A stretch of DNA of 64,000 nt from Falsigemmobacter intermedius (GTDB taxonomy: Bacteria > Pseudomonadota > Alphaproteobacteria > Rhodobacterales > Rhodobacteraceae), in contig NZ_SBLC01000008.1 of the NCBI RefSeq assembly GCF_004054105.1, positions 100,001 through 164,000 on the forward strand, written 5' to 3'. The notes beneath the pieces were generated by a model. That model did no database searches. It was given only the letters and a program-made list of their open reading frames with translations, and was not told the DNA's origin. This document shows positions 56,418 to 64,000 of this stretch, in pieces (the first letter of the stretch is position 1; each line of letters begins with the position of its first letter). The translations under genes and the position numbers were made by a program.

Positions 56418-57980
56418 TCAGATGTCGATGCCCGATTTACCCGGCGCGAGGATGCCTTTCGGGTCCAGCGCGCGCTTCAGGGTGCGGTTGATGTTGCGCT
56501 GAGCTTCACCATAGGTATCCGCGACCTGATCCATGAAGGCGTTGTTCACGCGATACACGGCGTAGCCTTTTTCAGCGAACTTCTCGATCAGCTCTTTGAA
56601 GCAGTCGTAAGCGCGCTTGGTCTCTTCTTCCGACGATTTGTCGTAGAGAACGTCGATGATGTGGTGCATGTCGCGCATACCCACGATGTATTCACCCACG
56701 TAGTCGAAACCGTATTTGTTCAGGATTTCGGTCGCCAGTTTGGTCTGGTCGATCGTTTCCGAACCTTTGGCCACGGTCACCGGTGCGAACCACATCGAGC
56801 CACCGCCCTGGCCGCGGTCATTGCGCCAGCGATAGAGGCCGAATTCCTGCATGGTCATGTAACCACGCATCAGGTCTGCACGATATTGGAACGGCTGGGT
56901 GCCACCATGCTCTTCTTCGGTGATCAGACGGCCTTTGCCGTGCTTTTCAACGACCGATTTCACGATGTTCCAGTTAACGTCGACCTGCTCCTGGGTGCCG
57001 TAAAGCGCGGCATAGACGTTCCAGGCACCGAGGCCTTCTTTCTCGCGGATTTCCTGCAGGACTTCCGGCGGAGTGAAGCCGTCACCATCGTAGTATTTGG
57101 TGCGCGAGATGATCCCGGCAGCTTCATACATGGTGTTGGCGTAAACGATCGCGTTCGGAATGGTGTTCGACAGACGCAGCGGACGCAGCAGGTCAACGAT
57201 TTCCTGGATGTCATCATCGTGGTCGTAGATGATGCCAAAGGGTTTGTAGACCGGCGGCTTCGGCATCAGCCAGATGCCCATCTTGGTGCAGATGCCGTAG
57301 TTCGACTGGGTGAAGATCCCGTCGAGATACGGGCCGTAGCCCCATTTGAACACCTGCCACGAGGTCGAGCCTTCGACGCCGCCCATACCGGTGCGCAGAA
57401 CTTCGCCGTTGGCCAGAACCACTTCCATGCCGCACTGCATCATGAAGTGCTCACCGTAGGGGGTGTAGCCCACGCCGCGGTCCATGGTGTTGCCGACCGG
57501 GCCTGCGATGGCCGAGGGGGCCGGGCAGGACAGATAGAACGGCAGGTCGTTTTCCTGCAGGTAGTCAAAGAGCTGCTGGTAGGTCACGCCCGGCTCAAGC
57601 AGCGCGGTGCCGAGGTCACGGTCAACGCTGATGATTTTGTTCATGTGCTTGAGGTCAAGCACAACGGTGCCGCGCTTCGACACACCATAGGTGCCGTAGC
57701 CGAAGTTACGGCCGGTCGAGACGGTCCAGACCGGAACGTTGTATTCGTTACAGATTTTGACGACAGCCTGAACCTGCTCAACGGTGGTCGCCTGGACCAC
57801 TGCCGACATGCGGTAGTCGTTGTCGTCAACCGGCATCATGGTTTTGAAATAGGGCTGCAGACGCTCTTCCGTGGTCAGAACGTTTTCAGCACCCAGAACG
57901 GCCTGGAACTCAGCAACGGCTTTCGCAAAGTTCTCGGCAGTGACGCCTTCGGGAAGGGCTACGAATTCTTGATCGCTCAT
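56418..57980 (-). CDS. pchF: p-Cresol methylhydroxylase-type flavoprotein subunit
   Basis: A 520-aa flavoenzyme of the VAO/PCMH family, expected to oxidise a 4-alkylphenol (p-cresol or 4-ethylphenol) at the benzylic position and pass electrons to a cytochrome c. The PP-loop is VSTGRNFGYGTYG, and the FAD domain has PAPSAIAGPVGNTMDRGVGY. Y383 in EFGLYRWRNDRG lies where Tyr384 holds FAD covalently in the Pseudomonas enzyme; GGGSMWFAPVTVAKG follows as in PCMH. The cytochrome subunit is encoded immediately upstream, which supports PCMH over vanillyl-alcohol oxidase. The natural substrate is not proven. Confidence 0.88.
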   Translation of the reverse strand: MSDQEFVALPEGVTAENFAKAVAEFQAVLGAENVLTTEERLQPYFKTMMPVDDNDYRMSAVVQATTVEQVQAVVKICNEYNVPVWTVSTGRNFGYGTYGVSKRGTVVLDLKHMNKIISVDRDLGTALLEPGVTYQQLFDYLQENDLPFYLSCPAPSAIAGPVGNTMDRGVGYTPYGEHFMMQCGMEVVLANGEVLRTGMGGVEGSTSWQVFKWGYGPYLDGIFTQSNYGICTKMGIWLMPKPPVYKPFGIIYDHDDDIQEIVDLLRPLRLSNTIPNAIVYANTMYEAAGIISRTKYYDGDGFTPPEVLQEIREKEGLGAWNVYAALYGTQEQVDVNWNIVKSVVEKHGKGRLITEEEHGGTQPFQYRADLMRGYMTMQEFGLYRWRNDRGQGGGSMWFAPVTVAKGSETIDQTKLATEILNKYGFDYVGEYIVGMRDMHHIIDVLYDKSSEEETKRAYDCFKELIEKFAEKGYAVYRVNNAFMDQVADTYGEAQRNINRTLKRALDPKGILAPGKSGIDI

Positions 57981-57986
57981 GATGCG

Positions 57987-58334
57987 TCACTCACCTTTAT
58001 AAACATTTTTCGCCATATAATCGGCGATCTCGACGATGAGGGCATCGCTGATATGCGCGGCGGCGAAGGCCGGCATGGCCAGGTGGCCGTTGCGCACAAA
58101 GTGCTTCAGCGTGTCCGCGTCATATTCAACCACCGAGAGATCCGGGCCGACCGACTGGTCGGTCTTGTCGTCAACGGTGGTGTGGCAGCGGGCGCAGACC
58201 TTTTCCCAGGCAGCCTGACCGTCAGCAAAGTATTTGCGGTCGTCGAGGCGCTCGGTGATGGTTTCGGCAGCAGCGGCATTCGCCGACAGCGCCACTGCGG
58301 CCACAGCCGCGATGCGAAGCATGGTAGCTTTCAT
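57987..58334 (-). CDS. pchC: Cytochrome c subunit of the methylhydroxylase
   Basis: A 115-aa c-type cytochrome with a signal peptide (cut at about residue 23). The heme site is C47-A-R-C50-H51, and M87 in GHLAMPAF is the likely sixth ligand. It ends 6 bases before the pchF start, so both are translated from one message. In Pseudomonas PCMH the small cytochrome accepts electrons from the flavin. Length fits that role. Confidence 0.87.
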   Translation of the reverse strand: MKATMLRIAAVAAVALSANAAAAETITERLDDRKYFADGQAAWEKVCARCHTTVDDKTDQSVGPDLSVVEYDADTLKHFVRNGHLAMPAFAAAHISDALIVEIADYMAKNVYKGE

Positions 58335-58338
58335 CAGA

Positions 58339-58701
58339 TCACACTCCGGTGGAGGTCAGGCGGTAGTCGGCAAGACCGGCAGCCGCGGAAACTTGGGTGG
58401 CCTGGACGCCGACACGGGTAAGCGCCACGTCAAAGAGCACAGCATCGGCCGCATCCAGCGACAGACGCAGGGTCGACCCCGCATTCCGGTTCAGAGCGGC
58501 CTCAATGGCGCGCACATCTGCCAGACGGTCGCCGCTCAGAACCAGGTGCTTTGCACCCTGCAGAGCCGGCGCCATGGGGCGGGCAGGACTTGCAATGCTG
58601 ACCAGGCTCTCGCCGGCAGTTGAAGCCACAGCTGCTCCGGCAAGCGAAAGCGCCGCCAGGGCACCACCGCTTGAAATCATAAAACCGCGTCTCGTAATCA
58701 T
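58339..58701 (-). CDS. Small twin-arginine-exported protein, first gene of the pch operon
   Basis: A 120-aa protein starting MITRRGFMISSGGALAALSL, a Tat signal with R4-R5 followed by a hydrophobic stretch and ending ASTA. The mature part (about 90 aa) has no cofactor motif that I know. It precedes the cytochrome gene by 4 bases. In pseudomonads the pch cluster includes a short gene of unclear function (pchX) between pchC and pchF; this could be a functional counterpart, but order and sequence are not shown to match. GGAGG stands six bases before the ATG. Confidence 0.7.
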   Translation of the reverse strand: MITRRGFMISSGGALAALSLAGAAVASTAGESLVSIASPARPMAPALQGAKHLVLSGDRLADVRAIEAALNRNAGSTLRLSLDAADAVLFDVALTRVGVQATQVSAAAGLADYRLTSTGV

Positions 58702-58749
58702 ACAGCCTCCGCATGTAAGCCGCGCAGCAGGTTAAACCAACCAGCCCGC

Positions 58750-58764
58750 ACGAAAGTGACTTTC
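58750..58764. promoter_or_regulatory. Palindrome upstream of the pch operon (site 1)
   Basis: CGAAAGT-G-ACTTTCG, 7-bp arms around one base, lies 49-63 bases before the pch first start codon. This is a good position for a repressor or activator operator. No regulator gene is adjacent. Confidence 0.4.
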
Positions 58765-59176
58765 GGCGGCGGAAACCTGGTATGGCATTCGGGCAGGATC
58801 GGGGACGGCATTTCGCCCGCGCCAGGAAAACTCCGTGGCTGCGGATGGGGTTCCCGATACCGGAGACCGGCTCCGGTGCAGGCCGCTTTGGCAGAGCGGT
58901 TTTACCCTGTCAACGAAAGCCGCAGCCGGGCTCACGGGGCCCGATCCCCTCGCTGCAATGCAGCAGATGGCGCAGGTCTGTTCTTCGCCGCGTCGGGGAA
59001 AATCGGGTTCGTCAGGCGGGCTCTGACCCGCCCCGGAAAAGGATCTCCGCCGCCTCCGGGCTTCGTCTGAGTGCAATAGTTTGAAAAACAAGGCCTTCGC
59101 AGCCGGGGCTGCCCTGCGACAAGTTGACAGCTTGAGTCTGAGATCTCTGATCGGTGTGCAACGGCATACCGAACAG

Positions 59177-59189
59177 AAGGTCCGACCTT
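59177..59189. promoter_or_regulatory. Palindrome upstream of the pch operon (site 2)
   Basis: AAGGTC-C-GACCTT, followed by AATAAAGTCACTT, lies far (about 480 bases) from the pch start and may belong to an unmapped promoter. It differs in sequence from site 1. Confidence 0.25.
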
Positions 59190-59362
59190 AATAAAGTCAC
59201 TTCATTGTGCCTTCGCAGATGCAAAAGCCCCCCGATGGGCAGATTGTCGCAGGCCCCCTTCAGGGGCTGAAAAGGCCTCTCCCGGCCGGGTCCTGCCCTG
59301 CCCGCACAAATGCGTGACAAAACCACAGGTCGTTGCGCAGAGGTGAGTCTTTCATCCGGGGG

Positions 59363-59390
59363 GATGCGGGCCGGAGGTCCCGCCCGCATC
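59363..59390 (-). terminator. Hairpin after the M20 peptidase gene
   Basis: GATGCGGGC and GCCCGCATC form a 9-bp stem 5 bases past the stop. No T-run follows on the minus strand. Confidence 0.5.
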
Positions 59391-59395
59391 AGGTC

Positions 59396-60502
59396 TTAAA
59401 GGCTGCGCAGCAAAGCCTTCATCAGCGCCTGTCGCGGCGCGATCGAGGAGATCAGACCATGTTCCTGCAGGGTATGTGCCCCGTCGCCGTCGATCCCCAG
59501 CCCGTCGAGCGTCGGGACCCCGAGGGCCGCGGTGAAGTTGCCGTCCGATCCGCCGCCGGTCATCGGCACATCTTCAAGTGTGAAGCCGATCTCAGCCGCG
59601 AGCCCCTTTGCCAGATCGAAAAGCGCCGCCACTTCCGGGGTCTTTTCGTAAGGCGGACGGTTCATGCCGCCGCGAATGTGAAGGGTCGTATCGGGCGTGC
59701 GCGGTGTCAGCGCCAGCACGCGGCGCACCAGATCCTCTCCTGCCGCAAGGCTTGAGACACGTCCGTCAATCTTCAGGCTCGCGAACTGCGGCACCACATT
59801 GGTCACGGTGCCACCTTTCAGCTGGCCGACGTTAATCGTCGTGCCGGCCTCATAATCCGTCATCCCCTCAAGGGTCAGCACCTGATGCGCCGCCTCCCGC
59901 AGGGCTGAGCGCCCCAGAGCATGGTTCACGCCCGCATGCGCGGCGCGGCCCTCGATCTCCATCTCGAAGGAGGCGGTGCCTTTGCGGGCCGTGACGATCC
60001 TGCCGCCCTGACGGGCCGGCTCGGTGATCAGGGCGGCGCGGGCGCCTTTGGCCTCAGCCTCGATCAGGGCGCGGCTGGTCGGCGAGCCGATCTCTTCATC
60101 GGCAGTGAAGATAAAGGTCACCGGCCGGGTCAGCAGCCCCTCAGACAGCGCCTCACGGAAGGCCTGCAGCGCAAGCCAGGCGCCTGCCTTCATATCATAA
60201 AGACCGGGGCCGTAAAATTTATCCCCCTCAACCCGAAGAGGCAGCGGTCCGTTGATCGTGCCTTTCGGATGCACCGTATCAAGGTGTGAGAGCACCAGAA
60301 CCGGCGCCTGCCCGTTCTGCGGCCCTGCCCGCAGTACCAGATGATCGCCCAGCCCCTCGCGCCCGGCGATCCGCTCTGTTGAGATGGCCTGGCCTGCAAC
60401 CTCTGCGGCCACCAGATCCATCATGGCGTTCACGCCCGCGGCGTCCTGGCTCTGGCTTTCCTGCCGCACCCAGACGCTGATCGCCTCTGTCGCTGATGTC
60501 AT
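59396..60502 (-). CDS. M20 family metallopeptidase (glutamate carboxypeptidase/ArgE type)
   Basis: A 368-aa zinc enzyme that cleaves an N-acyl or peptide bond. Metal ligands and catalytic acids: LVLSHLDTVHPKG (His, Asp), GPGLYDMKAGAW (bridging Asp), FTADEEIGSP (Glu-Glu) and the C-terminal THTLQEH-like block GAHTLQEH. A dimerisation domain with GRAAHAGVNHALGRSA lies in the middle. It resembles carboxypeptidase G2-type members; the substrate is unknown. It has no signal peptide and is probably cytosolic. Confidence 0.87.
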   Translation of the reverse strand: MTSATEAISVWVRQESQSQDAAGVNAMMDLVAAEVAGQAISTERIAGREGLGDHLVLRAGPQNGQAPVLVLSHLDTVHPKGTINGPLPLRVEGDKFYGPGLYDMKAGAWLALQAFREALSEGLLTRPVTFIFTADEEIGSPTSRALIEAEAKGARAALITEPARQGGRIVTARKGTASFEMEIEGRAAHAGVNHALGRSALREAAHQVLTLEGMTDYEAGTTINVGQLKGGTVTNVVPQFASLKIDGRVSSLAAGEDLVRRVLALTPRTPDTTLHIRGGMNRPPYEKTPEVAALFDLAKGLAAEIGFTLEDVPMTGGGSDGNFTAALGVPTLDGLGIDGDGAHTLQEHGLISSIAPRQALMKALLRSL

Positions 60503-60526
60503 TCTTTGCCCCTGTCGTCGTCAGAT

Positions 60527-60558
60527 AAAAAAGCGGCACCCCCGTCCGGAGGTGCCGC
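60527..60558 (-). terminator. Terminator of the VOC gene
   Basis: On the minus strand GCGGCACC and GGTGCCGC form a stem with an inner TCCGGA, followed by TTTTTT. It lies 62 bases past the VOC stop and just before the M20 gene start. Confidence 0.88.
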
Positions 60559-60620
60559 CGCTGTGGGTCATTGCCCCGCCTGCGGGGCCGGGCAACGTTC
60601 TGCCGTCCCCGCGGGATGCA

Positions 60621-60995
60621 TCAGGATTTCACGCGGCAGAGCGCGCAGAGCTTGTTGCCCGAAGGATCGCGCAGATAAGCGAGCCAGAGGCCATTGCCAC
60701 GATCACCGGGCGGGTCCTCGATGGCGGTGCCGCCATGCGCCAGCCCTGCCGCATGCCAGGCCTTCACCGCCTCAGGCGAGCTGGCTGCAAAGCCGATGGT
60801 GCCGCCATTCGCGCCGCTGGCCGCTTCGCCGTTGATCGGACGGGTCACGCCGAAGGTGCCGGTGGAGGTGCGGTAAAACAGACGCCCCTTCGGATCGGTC
60901 ACCCCCTCAGCCACCCCAAGCGCCCCGAGGGTCGCATCATAGAAACGCTTCGCCGCGTCCATATCACTGGTACCGACAAAAATATGGCTGAACAT
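60621..60995 (-). CDS. VOC-superfamily (glyoxalase-like) protein
   Basis: A 124-aa single-domain protein of the glyoxalase/bleomycin-resistance fold: it starts MFSHIFVGTSDMDAAKRFYD and ends with YLRDPSGNKLCALC, the usual beta-alpha-beta-beta-beta pattern, with a metal-site His in the first strand. I start it at M38 of a longer frame because the extra part is Pro/Gly-rich. The function (isomerase, lyase or dioxygenase) cannot be told. Confidence 0.82.
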   Translation of the reverse strand: MFSHIFVGTSDMDAAKRFYDATLGALGVAEGVTDPKGRLFYRTSTGTFGVTRPINGEAASGANGGTIGFAASSPEAVKAWHAAGLAHGGTAIEDPPGDRGNGLWLAYLRDPSGNKLCALCRVKS

Positions 60996-61160
60996 CGCTG
61001 CCTCTTCCCTGCTGATGCCTGCAGCCGGGGCCTCTCCCCCGGCGCATGGCCCGCGGGCCTTATGCCCGCGACGGCTCCAGAATGGCGGCACCTGCGCGGG
61101 CGTCAAGCCCCGGTTCAGCCGGGCGCGCGCACCGCGCGGGGAGCCACTTTCACAGGCCGG

Positions 61161-61189
61161 TGTTACATGGCTGTTACAAAGGTTTTACA
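61161..61189 (+). promoter_or_regulatory. Triple Pho box before the phosphate transporter gene
   Basis: Three direct repeats with an 11-base period: TGTTACA (61161-61167), TGTTACA (61172-61178) and TTTTACA (61183-61189). PhoB boxes consist of such 7-base units in 11-base steps (consensus near CTGTCAT). The site is 116-144 bases before the pit start. A single CTGTCATAAAA unit at 61256-61266 lies nearer the gene. PhoB control of pit is inferred. Confidence 0.72.
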
Positions 61190-61304
61190 CAAAGTCAAAA
61201 AAGGCGCGAAAAGCCGCGGTCAGGGCAGTAAAACCACTCAGAATCCGGTGGCCAGCTGTCATAAAACCCGGCAAAAGCACCCCCGGACAACACACGAGGG
61301 CACC

Positions 61305-62780
61305 GTGGCTGAACATGATTTTGAACCGCGCCACTTAGAGACGCTGGACCGCGACCTGGGCCGCTTTTCCGCGCTTGAGCGGGCGAGCGGATATATCGCT
61401 CGGCCGCTGGTGGCACCCGGGATCGCACTGGTCTTCATTCTGCTCTCGGGTCTCGCTGCGGCGCTGATTTTCGGGCAGACGTCGACCACGCTGATCGTTG
61501 CCTGTGCTGCCGCCATCGGGGCCTATATGGCGCTGAACATCGGCGCCAATGACGTGGCCAACAACATGGGCCCGGCTGTGGGGGCCAATGCGCTGAGCAT
61601 GGGCGGCGCGATCCTGATCGCCGCGATCTTCGAAAGCGCAGGTGCGCTGATCGCAGGCGGCGATGTGGTCGATACCATCTCGAAGGGCATCGTGTCGCCC
61701 GACAGCATCTCGGCCAGCGGTGAGTTTGTCTGGGTGATGATGGCCGCTCTGCTGGCCTCGGCGCTCTGGGTCAACGTTGCGACCTATATCGGCGCGCCGG
61801 TCTCGACGACCCATGCGGTTGTGGGCGGTGTGCTCGGTTCAGGCGTGATTGCCGCTGGCATGGCCTCGGTGAACTGGGCGATGATGGGCCAGATCGTCGC
61901 CAGCTGGGTCATTTCCCCCGCGCTTGGCGGCCTGGCAGCGGCAGGTTTTCTGTGGTTCATCAAGGCGCGCATCATCTACCAGGACGATAAGATCGCCGCT
62001 GCCCGCACCTGGGTGCCGGTTCTGATCGGGGTGATGTCGGGCACTTTCGCCGCCTATCTGGCGCTGAAGGGTCTGAGCAACGTCGTCAAAATCACCATGG
62101 GGAGCGCGCTGCTGATCGGCCTTGCGGTCGGCATCCTTACCTGGCTGGTGATGATTCCGGTGATCCGCCGCCAGTCTGAGGGCCTTGAGAACCGCAACAA
62201 GTCGCTGAAAGTGCTCTTTGCGATCCCGCTGGTTGTCTCGGCCGCGCTGCTGAGCTTTGCCCATGGCGCAAACGACGTGGCCAATGCCGTTGGCCCGCTG
62301 GCGGCGATCGTTGAAGCGACCTCGGGCAATGTCGGCGGTGCCGTCAGAGTGCCGCTCTGGGTCATGGTGATCGGTGCTTTCGGGATCTCCTTCGGCCTGA
62401 TGCTCTTTGGCCCGCATATGATCCGTATGGTCGGCCAGCAGATCACCAAGCTGAACCCGATGCGCGCCTATTGCGTCTCACTCTCGGCTGCGATCACCGT
62501 GATCATTGCTTCCTGGCTGGGGATGCCGGTCAGCTCGACCCATATCGCCATCGGCGCGATCTTCGGCGTCGGCTTCTTCCGCGAGTGGGATGCAGAGCGC
62601 CGCCTGAAGACGCAGCTGCGTCAGGCCGAAATCCCCGCTCTGCCGCCGGAAGAGCGCAGACGCCGCAAACTCGTGCGTCGCAATCACGTCCTGGCGATTG
62701 GCGCAGCCTGGGTGGTTACCGTGCCTGCCACCGGCGTTCTGTCCGCGCTGATCTTTGTGGTGATCCGCTACATCGCCTGA
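61305..62780 (+). CDS. pit: Inorganic phosphate transporter (Pit family)
   Basis: A 491-aa permease importing phosphate, usually as metal-phosphate with a proton. The two inverted halves each carry the family signature: GANDVANNMGPAVGANALS in the first and GANDVANAVGPLAAIVEA in the second, plus PVSTTHAVVGGVLGS and PVSSTHIAIGAIFGV. GTG 61305 is chosen, with GAGGG four bases upstream; a much longer in-frame reading covers the Pho box and is rejected. A strong terminator follows. Confidence 0.93.
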   Translation: MAEHDFEPRHLETLDRDLGRFSALERASGYIARPLVAPGIALVFILLSGLAAALIFGQTSTTLIVACAAAIGAYMALNIGANDVANNMGPAVGANALSMGGAILIAAIFESAGALIAGGDVVDTISKGIVSPDSISASGEFVWVMMAALLASALWVNVATYIGAPVSTTHAVVGGVLGSGVIAAGMASVNWAMMGQIVASWVISPALGGLAAAGFLWFIKARIIYQDDKIAAARTWVPVLIGVMSGTFAAYLALKGLSNVVKITMGSALLIGLAVGILTWLVMIPVIRRQSEGLENRNKSLKVLFAIPLVVSAALLSFAHGANDVANAVGPLAAIVEATSGNVGGAVRVPLWVMVIGAFGISFGLMLFGPHMIRMVGQQITKLNPMRAYCVSLSAAITVIIASWLGMPVSSTHIAIGAIFGVGFFREWDAERRLKTQLRQAEIPALPPEERRRRKLVRRNHVLAIGAAWVVTVPATGVLSALIFVVIRYIA

Positions 62781-62800
62781 CCAGGGCCTCCAGCCCTCTC

Positions 62801-62834
62801 AGCCGCCCGCCCCCCGGGGGCCGGGCGGCTTTTT
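62801..62834 (+). terminator. pit terminator
   Basis: AGCCGCCCG pairs with CGGGCGGCT (9 bp) around a GC-rich loop, and TTTTT follows. It lies 20 bases past the pit stop and 25 bases from the convergent glycosyltransferase stop. Confidence 0.85.
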
Positions 62835-62858
62835 CATACCGCAAATCCCGGCCCCTTA

Positions 62859-63830
62859 TCAAAACCCATGGGTTTTCAGATAATGGGTCGGCTGTCTGCC
62901 CGTCAGCCAGGCGAATTTACCTGCGCAAATTGCAAAGCGGATCAGCGCCCGCAAAAGCGCCGCCCGCCCGAGGAGAGGTGCGCCCAAAAGATGCGCAATC
63001 CCTTTCCCCCCGGTCAACAGCGCCTCCGCCATCAGGCGAAGGGGGTTTTTGCGCCCTTTCAGCAGCCGGTGACGCATTTCATCCCCGATCGCCGCGTCCC
63101 GGTGGCGGCGAAACAAATACCCCAGGTTCAGCCGGCTGGCCGGAACCGTCTCATAAACCAGTGCCTCCGGCGCAAAACCCTGCTTCAGCCCGCAGCCGAA
63201 AGCCATTTCAGAGAAGGCACAGTCTTCACCGCCACAATGATTCAGCTCCGGCAGAAAACGCAGATGATGCCTGCGCAGCGCAGAGACCCGGCACATCCAA
63301 TTGGCAGTCCGCAGATAAACCGGGGCGATCGGCGCACCGGCAAGCGCCCTCTCAAGAAGCGCCGCCTCCCGCCGCCACTCACGCGTCATCAGATCCAGCA
63401 GGAACCGCTGCCCCCGGGTCAGCGGCTCAATCTCATTCACCGGCAGGCAGGCTCCGCCCGCCAGATCAAGCCCCCCCTGCACGGCTGAACGGTGCAGGCA
63501 GGCGAGCCAGTCCGGATCGACCTCCTCATCATCATCAATGAAGCAGAGCCAGTCAAAACCACCGCGCAGCGCGTAATCGACCGCGAGGTTCCGCGCATTT
63601 GAAATCCCCCGCTCAGGTGCCGCATGAAGCGAGAGAGGGAAAGAAACCTCCCGCTGCAGTCCTTGAATCATCGTCTCAACCGTCAGCGGAGACCGGTTTT
63701 CGACCACCAGGACATGCATCACAACTCCGGCCGAGTTCCGCAGATTATCGAGAGACAGCAAGGCCCTGCGCAACAGAACAGGCCTGTCGAGCGTCGCAAT
63801 CGCCACCAGAACGCGGTCGAGTCCCGCCAT
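62859..63830 (-). CDS. Family 2 glycosyltransferase
   Basis: A 323-aa cytosolic GT-A enzyme. The nucleotide-sugar region has VLVAIATLDRPVLLRRAL at the start, ERGISNARNLAVDYAL and the DXD block CFIDDDEEVDPDWL. A later EDCAFSEMAF corresponds to the acceptor/catalytic ED motif of the family. The start MAGLDRVLVAIATLD with GGGTGG upstream is preferred over a 54-codon extension with an AT-rich, non-protein-like sequence. Acceptor and sugar are unknown; a surface polysaccharide is likely. Confidence 0.83.
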   Translation of the reverse strand: MAGLDRVLVAIATLDRPVLLRRALLSLDNLRNSAGVVMHVLVVENRSPLTVETMIQGLQREVSFPLSLHAAPERGISNARNLAVDYALRGGFDWLCFIDDDEEVDPDWLACLHRSAVQGGLDLAGGACLPVNEIEPLTRGQRFLLDLMTREWRREAALLERALAGAPIAPVYLRTANWMCRVSALRRHHLRFLPELNHCGGEDCAFSEMAFGCGLKQGFAPEALVYETVPASRLNLGYLFRRHRDAAIGDEMRHRLLKGRKNPLRLMAEALLTGGKGIAHLLGAPLLGRAALLRALIRFAICAGKFAWLTGRQPTHYLKTHGF

Positions 63831-64000
63831 GACCACCCTGCAGTTGATAAGGTTAGGGTAGTGTCTCGTGCGCGATGATACAACTATGGACTGAATGAGA
63901 TATATCATGCCTCTGGCGTTCTGGCGCATATTGGCGTTGATGATGTAACCGCCCCCCCGACGGCATCGGATGTGCCAAGGTGGGATCGTCATAATCCATT
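63831..64000. other. Right-edge non-coding region
   Basis: AT-rich stretches around 63845-63910 (for example GATATATC at 63898-63905) suggest the promoter of the glycosyltransferase gene. No gene is visible before the window ends. Confidence 0.45.

Larger units (their letters stand above)
58702..59362. other. Long promoter/intergenic region upstream of the pch operon
   Basis: About 660 bases with no credible gene. A 119-codon minus-strand frame at 58732-59091 has an Arg/Ser/Pro-rich composition typical of a shadow and is not called. Two symmetric motifs, given separately, are the only structure that I see, so regulation of the pch operon is probably placed here. Confidence 0.5.

Noticed and set aside
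56373..58421. 682-codon open frame on the plus strand opposite pchF and pchC
   Set aside because: It mirrors the codon structure of two well-supported genes on the minus strand and has no recognisable domain; it is a high-GC shadow.
58732..59091. 119-codon minus-strand frame in the pch upstream region
   Set aside because: Arg/Ser/Pro-rich, no ribosome-binding site, unsupported by any motif; the region is better read as regulatory DNA.

Overview
The window looks like chromosomal DNA of a GC-rich alphaproteobacterium of the Rhodobacterales (Rhodobacteraceae type). The signs are the ribosomal and chaperonin gene orders, a CIRCE-controlled groESL, a serC leader hairpin of the kind known from alphaproteobacteria, a TRAP transporter, a seven-gene Mrp antiporter, and a GC-rich intergenic repeat of a type I recall from this group. 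Almost everything is housekeeping or ordinary accessory metabolism. I see no CRISPR array, prophage, toxin-antitoxin or defence island, and no rRNA. One tRNA is present, tRNA-Ser(TGA).

Layout. 1-2907: secE-nusG-rplK-rplA-rplJ on the minus strand, with an L10-type leader; rplJ runs off the left edge. 2979-8063: an SDR reductase, a methionine synthase split into two overlapping genes, and tRNA-Ser. 8363-10513: groES-groEL with promoter, CIRCE and terminator. 10592-17353: a TraB/GumN protein, serB, two uncharacterised genes, a lipocalin, then leader-serC-serA, so three serine biosynthesis genes lie close together. 17369-27891: a small secreted protein, an FAD-linked oxidase, an AEC transporter, S-formylglutathione hydrolase, a UPF0178 protein, an EamA permease, an ornithine-cyclodeaminase-like protein, TRAP dctPQM and a quinone oxidoreductase. 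27968-33614: a long perfect inverted repeat, then the mrpABCDEFG antiporter on the minus strand, preceded by a UspA-like gene. 34386-35385: an OxyR-like regulator with an OxyR-type site. 35839-37698: an IS110 remnant next to an intact IS3-family element, 23 bp beyond the gyrB stop.

37721-43135: gyrB, a LysE-type exporter, recF and dnaN, without dnaA. 43249-50463: a hydroxyacid dehydrogenase, an SH3 protein, a CDF metal exporter, fumarylacetoacetase, a TetR regulator, a TRIC channel, rnhA and a DegP/DegQ protease. 50566-55897: rplO-secY-adk-rpsM-rpsK-rpoA-rplQ, the distal spc/alpha operon, cut off from its usual upstream partner rpmD. 56357-58701: a p-cresol methylhydroxylase-type operon (flavoprotein, cytochrome c, small Tat-exported protein). 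59396-63830: an M20 peptidase, a VOC protein, a Pit phosphate transporter behind a triple Pho box, and a family 2 glycosyltransferase.

The most interesting points are an OxyR homologue that has lost the peroxide-reactive cysteine but keeps an OxyR-type site in its promoter; a hairpin at 27968-28010 whose arms resemble the termini of the IS3 element in this window, suggesting a MITE; a three-copy intergenic repeat; the IS3 transposase read as one frame through its A6G slippery site; the triple Pho box before pit; and the pch operon beside a broken ribosomal gene order. I did not find a system I could call wholly new.
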